Below, piece by piece: positions 1-11,475 of a DNA stretch of 64,000 nucleotides. This stretch comes from Paracyclopina nana. Lineage: Eukaryota; Arthropoda; Copepoda; Cyclopoida; Cyclopettidae. The DNA is taken from NCBI GenBank assembly GCA_019096065.1, contig JAGUCH010000002.1, positions 8,754,501 to 8,818,500 on the forward strand, written 5' to 3'. The stretch's first letter is position 1; every line of letters begins with the position of its first letter. The notes beneath the pieces were generated by a model. The model saw nothing but the letters and a program-made list of their open reading frames with translations. It was not told where the DNA came from and made no database searches. Both the position numbers and the translations under genes were made by a program.

Positions 1-322
1 CCTTTTACGAATAAATCAAATACATTCGAAACTAAATCAATTTTTTTCGCCTAAAAATATATGCTCGCTTTACTTTTCCTTAAGCGATTTTTGAATTCAC
101 TATTCAGTCACAACTCAAACTCACCAGAGCGCCAACTCAAAAATATCAAGGGCTATGATTTGAAGCCGGATGATATCGAGATGAAAAAGTTTTGAAAACT
201 CTTTTGCTCTAAAATCATGTCGAATCTTTGGTAGATATTTATTTTTGTTGCAAAATGGCAAGTGTTGGAATTGTAGAAATAGTCTTTTTACACAGTTGGA
301 AAGATTGGTTAAGATTGGTCAA

Positions 323-985
323 TCATTCTACTTTCTTGTAGTGGTCCTTTCCCTTTACAGCATCAGCAATTTTCAGCGTCAGTTGGGCTCCATACTGTTG
401 TAGAATTCCTTTCTTGTGAAGACCAGGTAGCATCAGGAGAGAATTAGTAAGAGCGTAAGCCAAGAAGAAGTTGTTCACTCGATTGCCTAGCCAAGCAACT
501 GTAAACAAAGCCACAATTGTAGCCACAAAGTGGAATACAGGCTTTTGAGATCGGGCCTCGCGGTACAAAAACCAAACGGCCTCAATTTTGTCGCAACCAG
601 CCACAATATTTTCACAAACCATATCAAATTCTTTCTCCTTATAAGCGTTCCAACTGTTTTGTCCACATACCTGTATAAATATGTTTGAGAAAAAGGTCCC
701 GTACAAAATACTAATCAACACTTAAACCTGGCCAATAACTTTAGGTCCAAGGTAATCTGCCATGGTTAGAAAGAGGCCAATGAAGGCGAGAAAAGTGATG
801 AGCGTGGGATCCCAATACCACACAAAAAGGTAAAAAGTCGAAACGACCGCAGCAATAACACCAGGGTACCAATCTTGCTGCCAATTCATAACAGCATTTA
901 ATTGAAGCACAACTTCACGCCAGTCTGAGAGGGCATGCTTCACCTTCGACACTCTTGTCTCCGTAAGTTCAGTCAAAGTAGACAT
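323..985 (-). CDS. ARL6IP1: ARL6IP1-like ER membrane-shaping protein
   Basis: Two coding exons on the minus strand, 985-728 and 670-323, join in phase 0 across a 57-bp GT-AG intron and give 201 residues; human ARL6IP1 has 203. The first exon carries a paired hydrophobic stretch (about residues 35-75, ending in ADYLGPKV); the second has another pair and ends HYKKVE. This is the reticulon-like hairpin pattern of ARL6IP1, an ER tubule-shaping protein. I chose the ATG at 985; a non-coding 5' exon ending at 1042 seems to splice to it (donor GTAAGT, acceptor CCTCCCTAG). The upstream frame is open but has no ATG. A poly(A) signal on the minus strand lies at 238-243, giving a 3' UTR of about 80-100 bases. 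Family call is by recognition of overall similarity; fairly sure. Confidence 0.85.
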
Positions 986-1666
986 TTCTAGGGAGGAAGC
1001 ACTTAGGAGCAAATATAAGCAAGGATTTAAAGAAAACTTACTGGTCCTTCTAAAATAAGCTGCCTTTTCTGAACTGTCAATATCAGACAGATTCGTTAAC
1101 AATGAATTTTTGAAAATAGACCAGAGTTACCAGATGAGAGTACAATTATTTTATCTTTCAAAATTACCTTGACACCATATCTGTTTGTTTTGTGTCTCGA
1201 AATTTTTCAAGTAGTGCCTTCAAGTAATTTTTCACGGGTATCATTCAAAATTCAAGTAATTGACGAAGTTTCAAGCCAACTTTAAGTTGTTGCGTTTTGA
1301 CGACATTTTTTATTTATCTGAAACCTCTGCGCAGTTGCGTAGTAAATGAAGATCGTTACCCTAACAAAGAAGCCATCCACAGATACCTACTTTTATGGAA
1401 CATTGAGTGCTATGGAATCATTGGAAGCAAGGAAAAAATAACATGTTCAGATTTTGCCCAAAACAATCTGTAATGCTTGTCAGATAAACTCGATGAGAGT
1501 TAAGTCTGACCGCATCAATTCTCGATAAATCAGGCTGTGTGTCCGTTTTTTTCCAATGTTTTCAGCAAGCTTGGCAAGGCAAGGTGCAAAATTGATTATC
1601 TTCACCACTTATCGTTAATTTATTATTACTATTAACAGAAGTAGAGCATTGATTCGTTATAACGCC
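986..1666. promoter_or_regulatory. Divergent intergenic region between ARL6IP1 and NitFhit
   Basis: The coding starts of ARL6IP1 (minus) and NitFhit (plus) are 681 bp apart. The segment holds the probable ARL6IP1 5' UTR exon (about 1042-1110) and a likely NitFhit 5' UTR splice acceptor (TTAACAG ending at 1638), so both genes probably have a spliced leader exon. I see no TATA box I would defend. A shared bidirectional promoter is an inference from arrangement only. Confidence 0.4.
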
Positions 1667-3022
1667 ATGATGAGTTCCACTTGCACCATAGCTGTGCTTC
1701 AAATCACGTCAACCTCGGATAAGCTTCGGAATAGAGATAAGTGCCTAGAGCTTTTGACAAAGGCCAAGAAATTCGGAGCTGAAGCAGCCTTTCTGCCCGA
1801 AGCATTTGACTATGTTGGAGAGTCGAGTCAGCAAACCCATGAGCTTGCTGAATATTTAGATGAAAAGAACGGAACAATTTCATTTTACCAAGGAATTGCC
1901 TCTCAGTTGAAAATGGCTTTGTCCCTAGGAGGCTTTCATGAACGGATGCCACATGAGGAAAGGAAGCTATCCAACTCGCATGTTTTCATTGGATCTGATG
2001 GAGCTCTGAAGGCTGTGTACAGAAAGGCTCACCTATTTGATGTTGAAATTCCTGAGAGAGGTGTGCTACTCAAAGAGTCTGACTATGTGCGAGCTGGTGG
2101 TTCCATTGGCCGACCTGTTCAGTTGCTTGTTGACAATGTTAACTTCCACCTTGGACTCTCAATTTGTTACGATCTTAGGTTTCCGGAACTTGCATTAGCA
2201 TTGCGTCGAAGAGGAGCAAACATATTGACCTACCCTTCGGCATTTACAGTTCCAACTGGCGCTGCTGGGCATTGGTACGCTTTGCTGAAAGCCCGAGCCA
2301 TTGAGAATCAGTGCTACGTTATCGCTGCTGCTCAAACAGGAAAACATAACGAGAAAAGATCATCTTATGGGCATGCATGTGTCATCGACCCTTGGGGAAC
2401 AATAGTGGCGGAATGTTGTGAGGGAGAGAGTATGGCCATCGCTGAGCTAAACGTCTCCAGAATAAGCACCATTCGAAGAGACATGCCCATAGAAAAGCAT
2501 AGGAGGCACGATCTGTACGGTCTGATTGCTAAAGGGGAAGCAATAGTTGGAGATGATGCGCTGGATTCTTCTACTCTCAAGTTTGGCCCTCACGATGTGC
2601 CTGGTAGAAGTGTGATATTTACCTCTAGGATGTCCTATGTATTGGTAAACCGTAAGCCTGTTAAAGATGGTCATTTACTAGCAGTCCCGAAAAGAGGAGC
2701 TCTTAGAGTGGTGGACTTGACTGCTGACGAAGTCCAGGACTTGTTTATGACCGTTCAAGTGGCTCAAAAACTTGTTGAATCTTTTTATTCGGTGGAAGCC
2801 TCTACAATCAGCATCCAGGATGGAAAAGATGCTGGCCAAACTGTACCACATGTACATGTTCACATACTTCCCAGAAAAGCTGGCGATTTTAAGAAGAACG
2901 ATGAAATATACGAGGCCCTCGAGAGTCACGACAAAGGAGATGATATCAAATGGCGCGACTACGAGGAAATGTTCCGTGAAGCTGCAACTTTGCGGCAGCA
3001 CTTCAGGGACATACAATTATGA
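1667..3022 (+). CDS. NitFhit: Nitrilase-Fhit fusion protein (NitFhit)
   Basis: A single uninterrupted exon of 451 residues encodes a nitrilase domain (about residues 5-285) followed by a Fhit HIT domain (about 300-451). The nitrilase Glu-Lys-Cys triad is visible: Glu in LPEAFDY (about 44), Lys in YRKAHLF (about 120) and Cys in SICYDLRFPE (about 168). The HIT motif is HVHVHILPRK (about 395-404), the nucleotide-binding site of diadenosine triphosphate hydrolases. Nit1 hydrolyses deaminated glutathione; Fhit cleaves Ap3A. The two are separate genes in vertebrates but fused in flies and nematodes, so this marks an invertebrate. The first in-frame ATGs are at 1667 and 1670; codons upstream are non-ATG. 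Poly(A) signal AATAAA at 3065-3070, only about 43 bp past the stop. Length agrees with known NitFhit proteins (about 440-460). Confidence 0.95.
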   Translation: MMSSTCTIAVLQITSTSDKLRNRDKCLELLTKAKKFGAEAAFLPEAFDYVGESSQQTHELAEYLDEKNGTISFYQGIASQLKMALSLGGFHERMPHEERKLSNSHVFIGSDGALKAVYRKAHLFDVEIPERGVLLKESDYVRAGGSIGRPVQLLVDNVNFHLGLSICYDLRFPELALALRRRGANILTYPSAFTVPTGAAGHWYALLKARAIENQCYVIAAAQTGKHNEKRSSYGHACVIDPWGTIVAECCEGESMAIAELNVSRISTIRRDMPIEKHRRHDLYGLIAKGEAIVGDDALDSSTLKFGPHDVPGRSVIFTSRMSYVLVNRKPVKDGHLLAVPKRGALRVVDLTADEVQDLFMTVQVAQKLVESFYSVEASTISIQDGKDAGQTVPHVHVHILPRKAGDFKKNDEIYEALESHDKGDDIKWRDYEEMFREAATLRQHFRDIQL

Positions 3023-4674
3023 GCTTACAGCAGTATGCTTTATTTTCTGCAATACGGTATAATGAATAAAGTCTTCTCTGTTCACTTATGTTTGTAGCAT
3101 TTTATGATGATTTTTACAGTATACTTAGTTGGCTTGATCGCATCTGTAGCGTCATGCCTCTCATATGCGCGCAAAGATTTGTGTAACATAATTATTATCC
3201 GATTGATAGAATATAGAGGAAGGAAAAAGAAGTATTGGCACTCGGGTTGTAAGGATGAGTGGGGACAGGGGATTTCAATTTCTTTTAAATTACATTTATA
3301 ATAAAAACACATCAAGTACCCGTAATGCAAAGACGAAAAAAGGAATTTGATTGAATTTGATGGGCAACACGGAGAAAAAAGATGGGGGGAGAAAATTTCG
3401 TTGAGTAAGTTATTTGAGAGTAAGACTTGGTAACTGCAAACGAGCTCAGAGAATGAAATAAATTGATTAGTACGGTATTAATCTGTAGTAGTAGTAGTTG
3501 TAGATTATGTCGAAAAACGAGGCAGCATGAATCAGTCTTCTTGGTAGATCTGTAAATCAGCAGTCTCTTGAGTCGGAAGTAATGGATGATGTGATTTTAC
3601 AATGTGAAAATTTGGGTAGGTTTGCGAACGCCGAAAACAGCTGCTACTGCCAATAAAGTGATAATTATCGGGATGGAGGTTTGCCGTCTGCAAATTTCAT
3701 TCTTAATAAGTTGCCTTTCATCCGTCAACACTCGCAAAATCACTAAGAATAAGAGCTAGGAAGTTTTCAGGGTTCACCCCTCCACTTGATAAAGTTCTTT
3801 CTTCTTGTTTAAGGGAGCGTAGAAATGTAATTGCTTATTAGCGGAAATATTAGTTAGCAAGCATAGTGAGGCAGCTGGATCAAAAAGGCCAAATTGACCT
3901 GAATGGGTGATAAATGTTTTTCTCTTTCGTGAGTCAATTAGTAAGGCAGCCATAGTTTTATACACCAGATTTTTGTCACCAGGAGAAGGGGGAAATAATT
4001 TAGTTAAGGTACCCCGATGCTTGTTGCTTGGATATAACATCGTTCGTTTGGTTAAAAGCTGTGCTTTCGATTCTCAATCAGTACATTTACATTTGCAGGG
4101 CAGGGAGAGAAGTGGACATAATAGAACATAAAAATCTTCACTTGAGGTAGATTGTAGTGGATGATCTTAATGAAGGGGGATCGTATTTAAGAATTTATCT
4201 GATTGAATAGGAGGGTTGCAGTTCATTCATCTTGAATAGATCAAAACGTTTTCCAGTCAATTGTTCATAGCTTCTCAGAAAGAGGGGTGTGCAGATTCTC
4301 TGGGTTTTTTACATAGTTAAAGTTCATAGCCGCTAGAAATTCGAGTTTAGCCTCCGCCACACTTTTTGAGGGCAGAGTAGGAAAGTAATAAAAAATCGTA
4401 ATTATCTCGTGGCAGTTTGAGTGAGAGTAACTGTTAGGTCTCCTTGCGGATTTGCTGGTTTGATAAGAGGAAGAAGGGCAAGTCTATTGCTAAGTACGTG
4501 GATCCTGGATTCTTCAACACCATCCTCCCTTTACAAGCGGTGCATACTCATCAGATCATCTTGTTGCAACAACGTAGAATTATGTGTGTACGGTCATTAC
4601 TTCTGGGGAATATTCGTCTCTACATTAGAGCTGGAGGTAGATTGTTACTAAAAAGATGTCACAGCTAGGTTCGT
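3023..4674. other. Intergenic region, no gene seen
   Basis: About 1.65 kb between the convergent NitFhit and betaglycan-like genes. It includes the short NitFhit 3' UTR and presumably the 3' UTR of the minus-strand gene. Open frames here are short and lack splice or domain support. A short GTA/GTT run lies near 3486-3503. I see nothing else. Confidence 0.6.
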
Positions 4675-7467
4675 TTATGCGCTGACGGCAAGCTTCTGGG
4701 GCTGATGAATGACCCCGTTGGAGGGAGTGTCTATCATAGACTGAAGCTCACTGCCCTCATGGCTGTCTTCTACGCGGCTCCTCGCCTTTTGAAGAAAGAC
4801 ATGCGATTGAAGTCAGCCATAATTATCGATCATTGACGGACTTACCGATTTCGGCGGAGCTCTTCGGTGGTGGATGCAGCAAAGCATTCCAGTCAGCGCT
4901 GCTCCAATGAGAAACGAGGCCAAGGATATTGCGACAGCAATTTCGGCCGGAACTCCCACCATCACCACATGTGAGGAGTGGAGGCTAGGAGATTCGGGTG
5001 TTCCATTTTCAGACTCATTGTTGCTTCTCACCTTGTCTGTGATAGCAGAATAGTTGGCCGTATCATACTCAACGGGCAGCCGCAAGTCGACCACCTTCAA
5101 AGGCCCCCTTCGAGAGAGTTGTTGAGCGGCGGGGCCGATGTGCCAATCGTCTGAGGCACATTTCGATACAGGATCCACGCACTAAAAGAAACGCAAATTA
5201 TTATGAAGTCTTCACGTTGTAAATAACATTTGTTACCATAACAAGATTCCCACTGGTCAGAGATTCGACGGGCGAGCAAAGGCCCATGATGCAAAACACA
5301 TAAAACTGGCCCATTTTTAGGTGCTCTTCAGTTACAGTAAAGGCAAATGCGGGATTAGATCCAAGTGGGGTAGGAAACATGGAGAGGTTCTTGCTGGTAG
5401 GACAGCCTTCGTAAATGAGCCATTTGTCTTCGCTCAAGGCTCGCTGATCGGCTGACGCATGATCAGCAATCCAACACTGCTCAATCATGAGCGACAAGAA
5501 TGAGCGAGTCTTGAAGTCGGACTGAACCTTGAGTTGATCACCGACAGAAACTGTGGCGTGGTCATCGGGACGAGTGACTAGGATTTCGGGTCGTCGCTGG
5601 TTGCGAACTTTTCTCAAGATTTTCAAGGAGTACATTTCATCGTCATCGTCTGCCTCCAGATGGCTTCCATAGTCTTCGTATTCTCCGTCGTCCTCATTTT
5701 CGGAGACTGAAAAGCCGAGGAAGCCGGGAGCAAATTTGCACGTGAAGGGAATTCGCACAGGGTGATTGTGGAACTCGGAGCCCTCAGCAAACTTCAGATG
5801 AACTTCATTCATCATAAAAGGGTTATTCCCCTTAAATGAGTTGAGTGAACCGCACGAGGTGCTCTTAGTCTTCAATACCCAATGAGTACCGTTTTTAGTA
5901 GCTGAGCATGAAGCCTCGTTCAGAGTCATGGTGGAGATATTAAATTTGGAAAGTGCAGCGATAGGAAGCGTGATCACACTTTCGGATTGGTCGCACGTTT
6001 TCCCGATCAACACCGAAATGTCTTTTTCGACCTCCTGCACTTTTTTACCTAGAACAAAAAAAAGAGAAAGGTGTCAGGCTATGATGACACTGACAGCCAA
6101 ATATGATAAGCATACTTATGGCCATAGCGTTGTTTACGACCCTGTTGGGAATGAGGACAGTCTTGACGGCCAAGTCTGAGTTTCCCTGGGCAGGAGCATC
6201 ATGTAGAGACACGGGGTCCGGTACAAAGTTGGAAGTCATTCGGATTTCCGAGGTCAGCGAGCTGGGTATACGCCTCGGAGGAATCACCATTGAGATTACA
6301 TTGGCCACGTCCACATGCACAAAGGACATGGGAGTGGATCCTGTCTCGGTTATGGCTGTCCGCCAAAGCTGTTCAAAGTTATTGGTCAGCGGCTTTCGCA
6401 CGATTTCCAGCGTTTGCCCACCGGACAGGGACAAGTTTTCGACTGGCCCATTCGTTGAGATGACTTTTAGGAAGCCCACCATGCGCCATGACTCAAGGTA
6501 CCACTTGACGGGGAACAATGACTTGAGGATCAGCGTGATATTTCTCGGCGAGGCGTCGACGACCTCTTTGTCCTTGCCCACCTTGGGAGTCATGGATAAG
6601 ACGACTGCGGGCAATTTGCTCTCGTCAGTGCGAGACGACCTCGAGCTCCTCGTGAAGGATTCATCATCTTCCACATTATTGAGGCCTCTCAGCGAGGACG
6701 GCTCGGCTGACATGAGATCAATGATGTGCACATCAGAGGGCATGGTGCCAGCTACCTCTGGGTGATAGCAGCCGTACATTTTCTGCTCCCGCACTAAAAA
6801 CGACAACACAGAGTCAGTGATTGATGTCAACGTGGTCAAGTCGCATGTGAGCGGCTGGCGGACAGCCTTGTTGTCGGAGAGTGAGAGGCTGACCCGATTG
6901 GCGCCAACAACCTGAGCCAGAATGGAGAGGCCACCATAATGTTGCCTCACGATCGAGCCGAACTTTTCGTCCGACATTGAAGGGGAAACATTGAGCGCTT
7001 CATAATGCTTGTCGAGTACGTTCACTTGTGCATTGGTTTCCTCCAGCACGGATCCAGGGGCCAACACCAATTGCCTTTGCAGAGGCGCTTTCTCAGGGCC
7101 GAAGAACCTCAGCCTCCATCGTATGGCCACGGGGGAATCGAGAATGAGGACGACTCCCCCCGAACTTATTTCTGTAAAATAAGGGAATCTCATTAGTAAC
7201 GTCAACAATATCGCGAAAATAAGCGTGTCTACCTGTCAATGTGAGCAAAACATCCTCGGATGAGGTATTGGTCCTCACCACCACGACGAGGAAGCCGTTG
7301 TCTGTTTGTCGTTCAGATGATACGCAGCCTTGAACAGGCCTTGTCGCTTCGTAGGAGGGCTCCACGTACTCGGTGGTCAAAGGTGTCTCTTGGCTGCAGT
7401 AAGTGGTCGACGCTCGACCCTGGTGGCCGCACAGCGCCAGGATGAGGGCGAGGGCCAAGTAGGACAT
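4675..7467 (-). CDS. Betaglycan/endoglin-like ZP-domain membrane protein
   Basis: Five exons on the minus strand (7467-7233, 7171-6116, 6048-5237, 5181-4846, 4785-4675) keep phase throughout and yield 849 residues, close to the roughly 850 of TGF-beta receptor type III. Seen: an N-terminal signal peptide (MSYLALALILALCG), a long ectodomain with an endoglin/betaglycan-type stretch (NITLILKSLFPVKWYLES), a cysteine-bearing ZP-like module in exons 3-4, an acidic segment, one transmembrane helix (EIAVAISLASFLIGAALTG) and a short 45-residue cytoplasmic tail ending KLAVSA. Betaglycan presents TGF-beta superfamily ligands to signalling receptors at the cell surface. The architecture is clear; the betaglycan label rests on remembered family resemblance rather than alignment, and another ZP protein remains possible. 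The GTG upstream of the chosen ATG is not needed as a start; an upstream ATG-TGA mini-frame sits at about 7476. Confidence 0.65.
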
Positions 7468-7636
7468 GTTCACATTCTCGCGTAGGAGAAGATGGGGTAA
7501 CTTCAGTCTCTTTTAAGGTCGTAGCTAAGTAGGTGGCTGCAAAAATGGCGGGACACGTTTTTAATTGCACAAGGCCTAGTTTTGAGGCCGACCTTACCTA
7601 GTTCAGTTTGCTAGGGCTCAAGGCCCAGCCTCGGTC

Positions 7637-8024
7637 ATGGAGGCTTCCGCGGCCTCGGCTCCCATTGAACTTAGGATTCAGATCAAATCTTGGGCGATGC
7701 TTGATGGTAATTTCGCGTTTTTAGCTGCTTTGCGTGACCCAGCTGAATTCATGCCATTCGCACATTTTGGGATTTATGTGTTGCCAATAGGGGCGCAGGG
7801 TCTTCGAAACGGTCACTTTTCCTGTTTTTCTGTAACTGTAAAAGCCAAACGATAACGCTTTTGGCTATTTTCCAGCCAAGATTTGCTGGGCAGATGGATT
7901 CATGCAACTGCCAGGGGCATCTCTATCGAGCAATCCTGACGGAACAATTCTACTTTTGAATCACGAAACTATGATAGTTATTTTGTCCTCCGCAAGGGAG
8001 CGCTCCAGTAGCGCTAGTACATAA
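7637..8024 (+). CDS. Doubtful two-exon small gene, function unknown
   Basis: An ATG at 7637 opens a 70-bp exon ending at a GTAATT donor (7707), and a strong acceptor (TTTTGGCTATTTTCCAG) ends at 7875. Joining them keeps phase and gives 72 residues to a TAA at 8024, with exon 2 reading KICWADGFMQLPGASL onward. The reading looks more protein-like than random sequence, and it starts 170 bp from the divergent betaglycan-like gene. I recognise no domain. It could be the 5' end of a longer gene, a promoter-associated transcript, or chance. Low confidence. Confidence 0.22.
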
Positions 8025-9154
8025 AAATAGCGCGAAATTCAAATTCAAGAACTGGATAAACCAGTATGAGAGTGAGCGCTCACGCTTGCTCGCATCACAT
8101 GCCTGAAAGTGTTACCAGCCTTTTTCAAACTTTAGCTCTTCATAACATAAATTCTGGCTGTTTTTATGGGTTCTTGGGGATAATTTTGAATCCATATATT
8201 CTAACACAAAGAAGAATCCACAGATTTAAATAGAAATTTTGTCCTGCACCCTACCATAGCATAGTCCGATGACGTGCTATAGTAAAGCTGCGCATAGAGC
8301 TCACCTTATACTATAGATCATCTTGGCAACTGCGACGCAAATGTTGGCCTTAGCTTAATGCACCGATTTTCATAGCCGAGTCAATGAAATTAAGGCAAAA
8401 TTAACGCTTTGATTTTGTTTATGCAAGGTAGTTATCATAAATCTGGTGATGGAAAGGTATAAGAGTGAAATTCAATTTTAATTTAGAGAGTCTTTAGTTT
8501 TATCATAAAGTCGCTATGAATTTCTTTATGTTTTTTATAAACTGCCAACTTTAGGCTGTGCTATAAAATTGAAGTCTCAACAGATGCTTGCCTTACTTCC
8601 CTTTTTTGATTGCGCATGTACGGTCCCTGCCTAGTGATAGTGAAAAATGGGGGGATTTATTCCTTTCTTCTTTTGCTATTGGGGCTCACATTTTTCCCGA
8701 TTTACAATGATGCAATAATGCTTTGTTAGTGACCTTGCACTACCTATGTTTCTTGAGGTCACCCTTGCCTTATTTTTTATCCCGGTTCATCGTACAACTC
8801 AATTGTCGCTCACAATTGTTTTACTGCTCCTACCTCTGCTTCGAAAGGGATATGGGTGCTTGCTAGGGATTGGCGATCCCAAAAGGAACCTGAAAGACCC
8901 AAAGCTAGTTGCTATGTGCATGACCTACGGTCAATCTGCTTCACCATAAAACTTATGCATATTGGTCTTCCTTCCCAGCATTAATTATTTTCGCAGCATT
9001 CATCGATAATGTAGAGCAATGCTAGCTACACTAAGTCTACCTTTATCAACGAACCACACTGTTTTGCGTGTTGGTGGATAAAAATGTTCTTGAACACACT
9101 GCTAGGCGCACAGTACGCTAGTAGCAGTTTTTGCACATCTAGTGCATTAAAATC
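8025..9154. other. Intergenic region, nothing seen
   Basis: About 1.1 kb, AT-rich. The longest plus-strand frame (8746-8949) is hydrophobic but has no splice partners or recognisable motif, so I do not call it. The proximal promoter of the 9155 gene must lie in its last few hundred bases. Confidence 0.5.
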
Positions 9155-10201
9155 ATGCACCTTCCTTTGGGCCTCTCGCACTTTTTGTCAATTGTCACTC
9201 CCGTAGTGTTCCACAGATCGGACAGCGCGTGGTGCCCGACAATAAGCTACCCAGGGGTGCAAGTGGGAACTGTGACAGATCCGCAAATCAACGAGGCTAG
9301 CGGACTTGTTGCCTCTCGCACCAACCCAGGCGTTTTCTGGACGCTTAACGACTCTCAGGGTCCGGTGTGCATTTATGCCATCACCACAAACGGAACCCTT
9401 ATCAAAAAGGTGGATATTTATGCTCTCAACCTGCCATTAATATTATCTCTCTCCACGGGTGTGTTTCAGATCTGCCTGGAAGGTGCAGAAAATTTCGACT
9501 GGGAAGCGATAGCAACTGCGCCATGCGATCCTAAGTGAGTTAGTAAATATATGCGCGCATATCGCTAAATGGGCGCTTAATCAACCACATCTATTAATTG
9601 CAGGGTCCCCAATGTCATGTGCTTGTATATTGGAGACATAGGAGACAACAGCTATGTCCGCGATCATATCAGCATTTACCGCTTAGAGGAGCCCAACCTC
9701 GAAACCGACCTAACAAGCGAAGACACTTCCAAGTGGCAGGTGTTCCATTTCAAGTATCCGAATGATCAAAGTTTCAACGCTGAAAGCTTGCTGATTGACG
9801 CAGCCTACCGAGAAGTGGTGATAGTCACGAAATCCCAGCGTCCACCCTATTCTCTCGTGTTCAAGGCCCCCTTGGACATCCAGTCGGGATCCACGGAACA
9901 GCTCGCATTCACCAACATCTCTCTTCCCCTGTACGACGCGACAGATGCAACAACTTCCGCTGATGGGCAAGTTGTCATGATCCGACTTTATGTGGGAGCC
10001 TTTTTGTGGCCACGCAGGACAACTAGAGGCGCCGGCAATAACGATTCAATTGTGGACATCCTCAGGGAAAAGGAGTGTCTCGTGAGCGTTGGCATGCAAA
10101 CCCAAGGCGAATCTGTTGCCCTAAGACCGTCGGGAAACGCCTACTTTACGCACTCCGAATTTGTGAATGAGCCCATTTACAGATACGATATCAACGCGTA
10201 A
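9155..10201 (+). CDS. Secreted beta-propeller-like protein of bacterial type
   Basis: Exons 9155-9534 and 9604-10201 join in phase across a GT-AG intron. A further 60-bp in-frame segment, 9410-9469, starts GT, ends TTTCAG and interrupts a conserved-looking stretch; removing it joins GTLIKK to ICLEGAENFDWEAIA, so it is probably also an intron (305 residues; 325 if retained). A weak hydrophobic N-terminus suggests secretion. Signature segments are EASGLVASRTNPGVFWTLND, YIGDIGDN, SYVRDHISIYRLEEP, FNAESLLIDA, QGESVALRPSG and YFTHSEF. These recall bacterial, especially actinobacterial, WD40/SdiA-regulated-like propeller proteins. Function unknown. Poly(A) signal at 10270-10275. The family resemblance is from memory; the gene model is well supported. 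Confidence 0.7.
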
Positions 10202-11188
10202 TTTTACTCTGTATTAACGAGCTCAAGCTGCAGCGTTTCATCTCCACCACCTGTGACCCGGAGAGGTCCAATAAATCTGATGCGAAAAAGAGCAAAAAAT
10301 GCTGCAACACTTGCTCCACTTGATTGCCTTCGCTTTGATACGGGTGGAGGTAATGGCACCAAATGTCATAAATGCAGCTGGTAAGGATGTGGTTTGCGCC
10401 ATTAGCATTTCTTGCCTCCCAAACTTGACGCCGTCTCCGTCGTCCGCCAACCATATTCATATTTTCATTCGTTATCATGATGTCGAACGTATTAAGATTA
10501 CCTAGAGGAGCAGACATGATAATGTATAGTTTCCGCGCGCGTCATCATAACCACATGCGCTCGGATCTTGATACTCCAAGGCGTACATATGGTTTAAATT
10601 TCAAAATTAATGGATTGTGCCAGAGACATTAAAATATAAGTCACTGGATTGGACCTTAAGCTTGGGTCGAAGCTGATTGCACCAGAATCTCGGGCAAGAT
10701 ATTCTTATGCTAAACTAAAACATTGGACAAAGACTGCAACTTAAACAAATCAGATGACTTTTTTAAAGTCTTTTTCAACAAATAAGTGATTTTTTAAAAA
10801 GTCAACCCTGAAGCAGTAGCACTAGTTCTTATCGGGAACAGGGTAACCAGAAGTTTGGTCGCAAAATTATTCATCGAAAATAAGTAATTTGATTTTAATA
10901 TAAAAGTTGGCCATTTTTAGCATGCTTTGTTGTTTCTGGATATCCATACATGGCGTCGTTATTGTAGAAAAAAATTCTAGTCACATTGATTAATGTAACG
11001 AAAGCGAATAGAAATTCGTGGAGTTTGGTTTCGAAAAGTTTTTTCGCAAGTCAGAAAGTTATGAAAAAAAGAGTAAATATGTAATGTACATAAGAGTGTA
11101 TAATCGGAAAGCTGATAGTCTTAATGGGCTCTGTCAGATATTTTTTAAATAAGTGTCCAGTGGCACCGAGACCTTTCGAAAAAGTGTA
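10202..11188. other. Intergenic, nothing coding seen
   Basis: About 1 kb of AT-rich sequence after the propeller gene. It contains the gene's poly(A) signal (10270-10275) and a small imperfect hairpin at about 10756-10803 (GACTTTTTTAAA pairing with TTTTTTAAAAAGTC). No convincing gene. Confidence 0.5.
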
Positions 11189-11473
11189 CCCAACCAGAAA
11201 TTTTCCCAAGTTTTCTGAAAGTTATTGTAACGTGTTAGCACTCCTTCGTTTTACCCAGGTTGAGTTTATGTCGTTATGTAACATTAACTTCCATACCACC
11301 TATGTAAAAAAATTGGAAAAAATCGAATCTGACAAGGAAAATGGGTGTTTTCGATTTTACCTAGGTGCCAAGGCAGTAAATGTTACATAATGACTAAAAG
11401 TCAATGTTGATAAAACGTATAAGTTTCACTGAGAGTTTTTTTGGCGTATCAGGGCTCAGAATTTCTGGTTGGG
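11189..11473. mobile_element. MITE-like element with 14-bp inverted ends and TA flanks
   Basis: The 285-bp segment starts CCCAACCAGAAATT and ends with its exact reverse complement AATTTCTGGTTGGG. It is flanked by TA on both sides (11187-11188 and 11474-11475). Internal sequence also folds back, for example TTATGTAACATT near 11272 against AATGTTACATAA near 11380. No transposase is encoded. Inverted ends plus a TA duplication are typical of Tc1/mariner-derived MITEs, so I infer a non-autonomous element of that kind. The spanning short reading frame is an artefact of the repeat. Confidence 0.65.
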
Positions 11474-11475
11474 TA

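Noticed and set aside
1649-1666. Upstream extension of NitFhit to a TTG codon
   Set aside because: Not an ATG; the first ATG at 1667 matches the family start and a splice acceptor lies just upstream.
6103-6765. 220-residue plus-strand frame
   Set aside because: Antisense to exon 2 of the betaglycan-like gene, which has phase-consistent introns, signal peptide and membrane helix.
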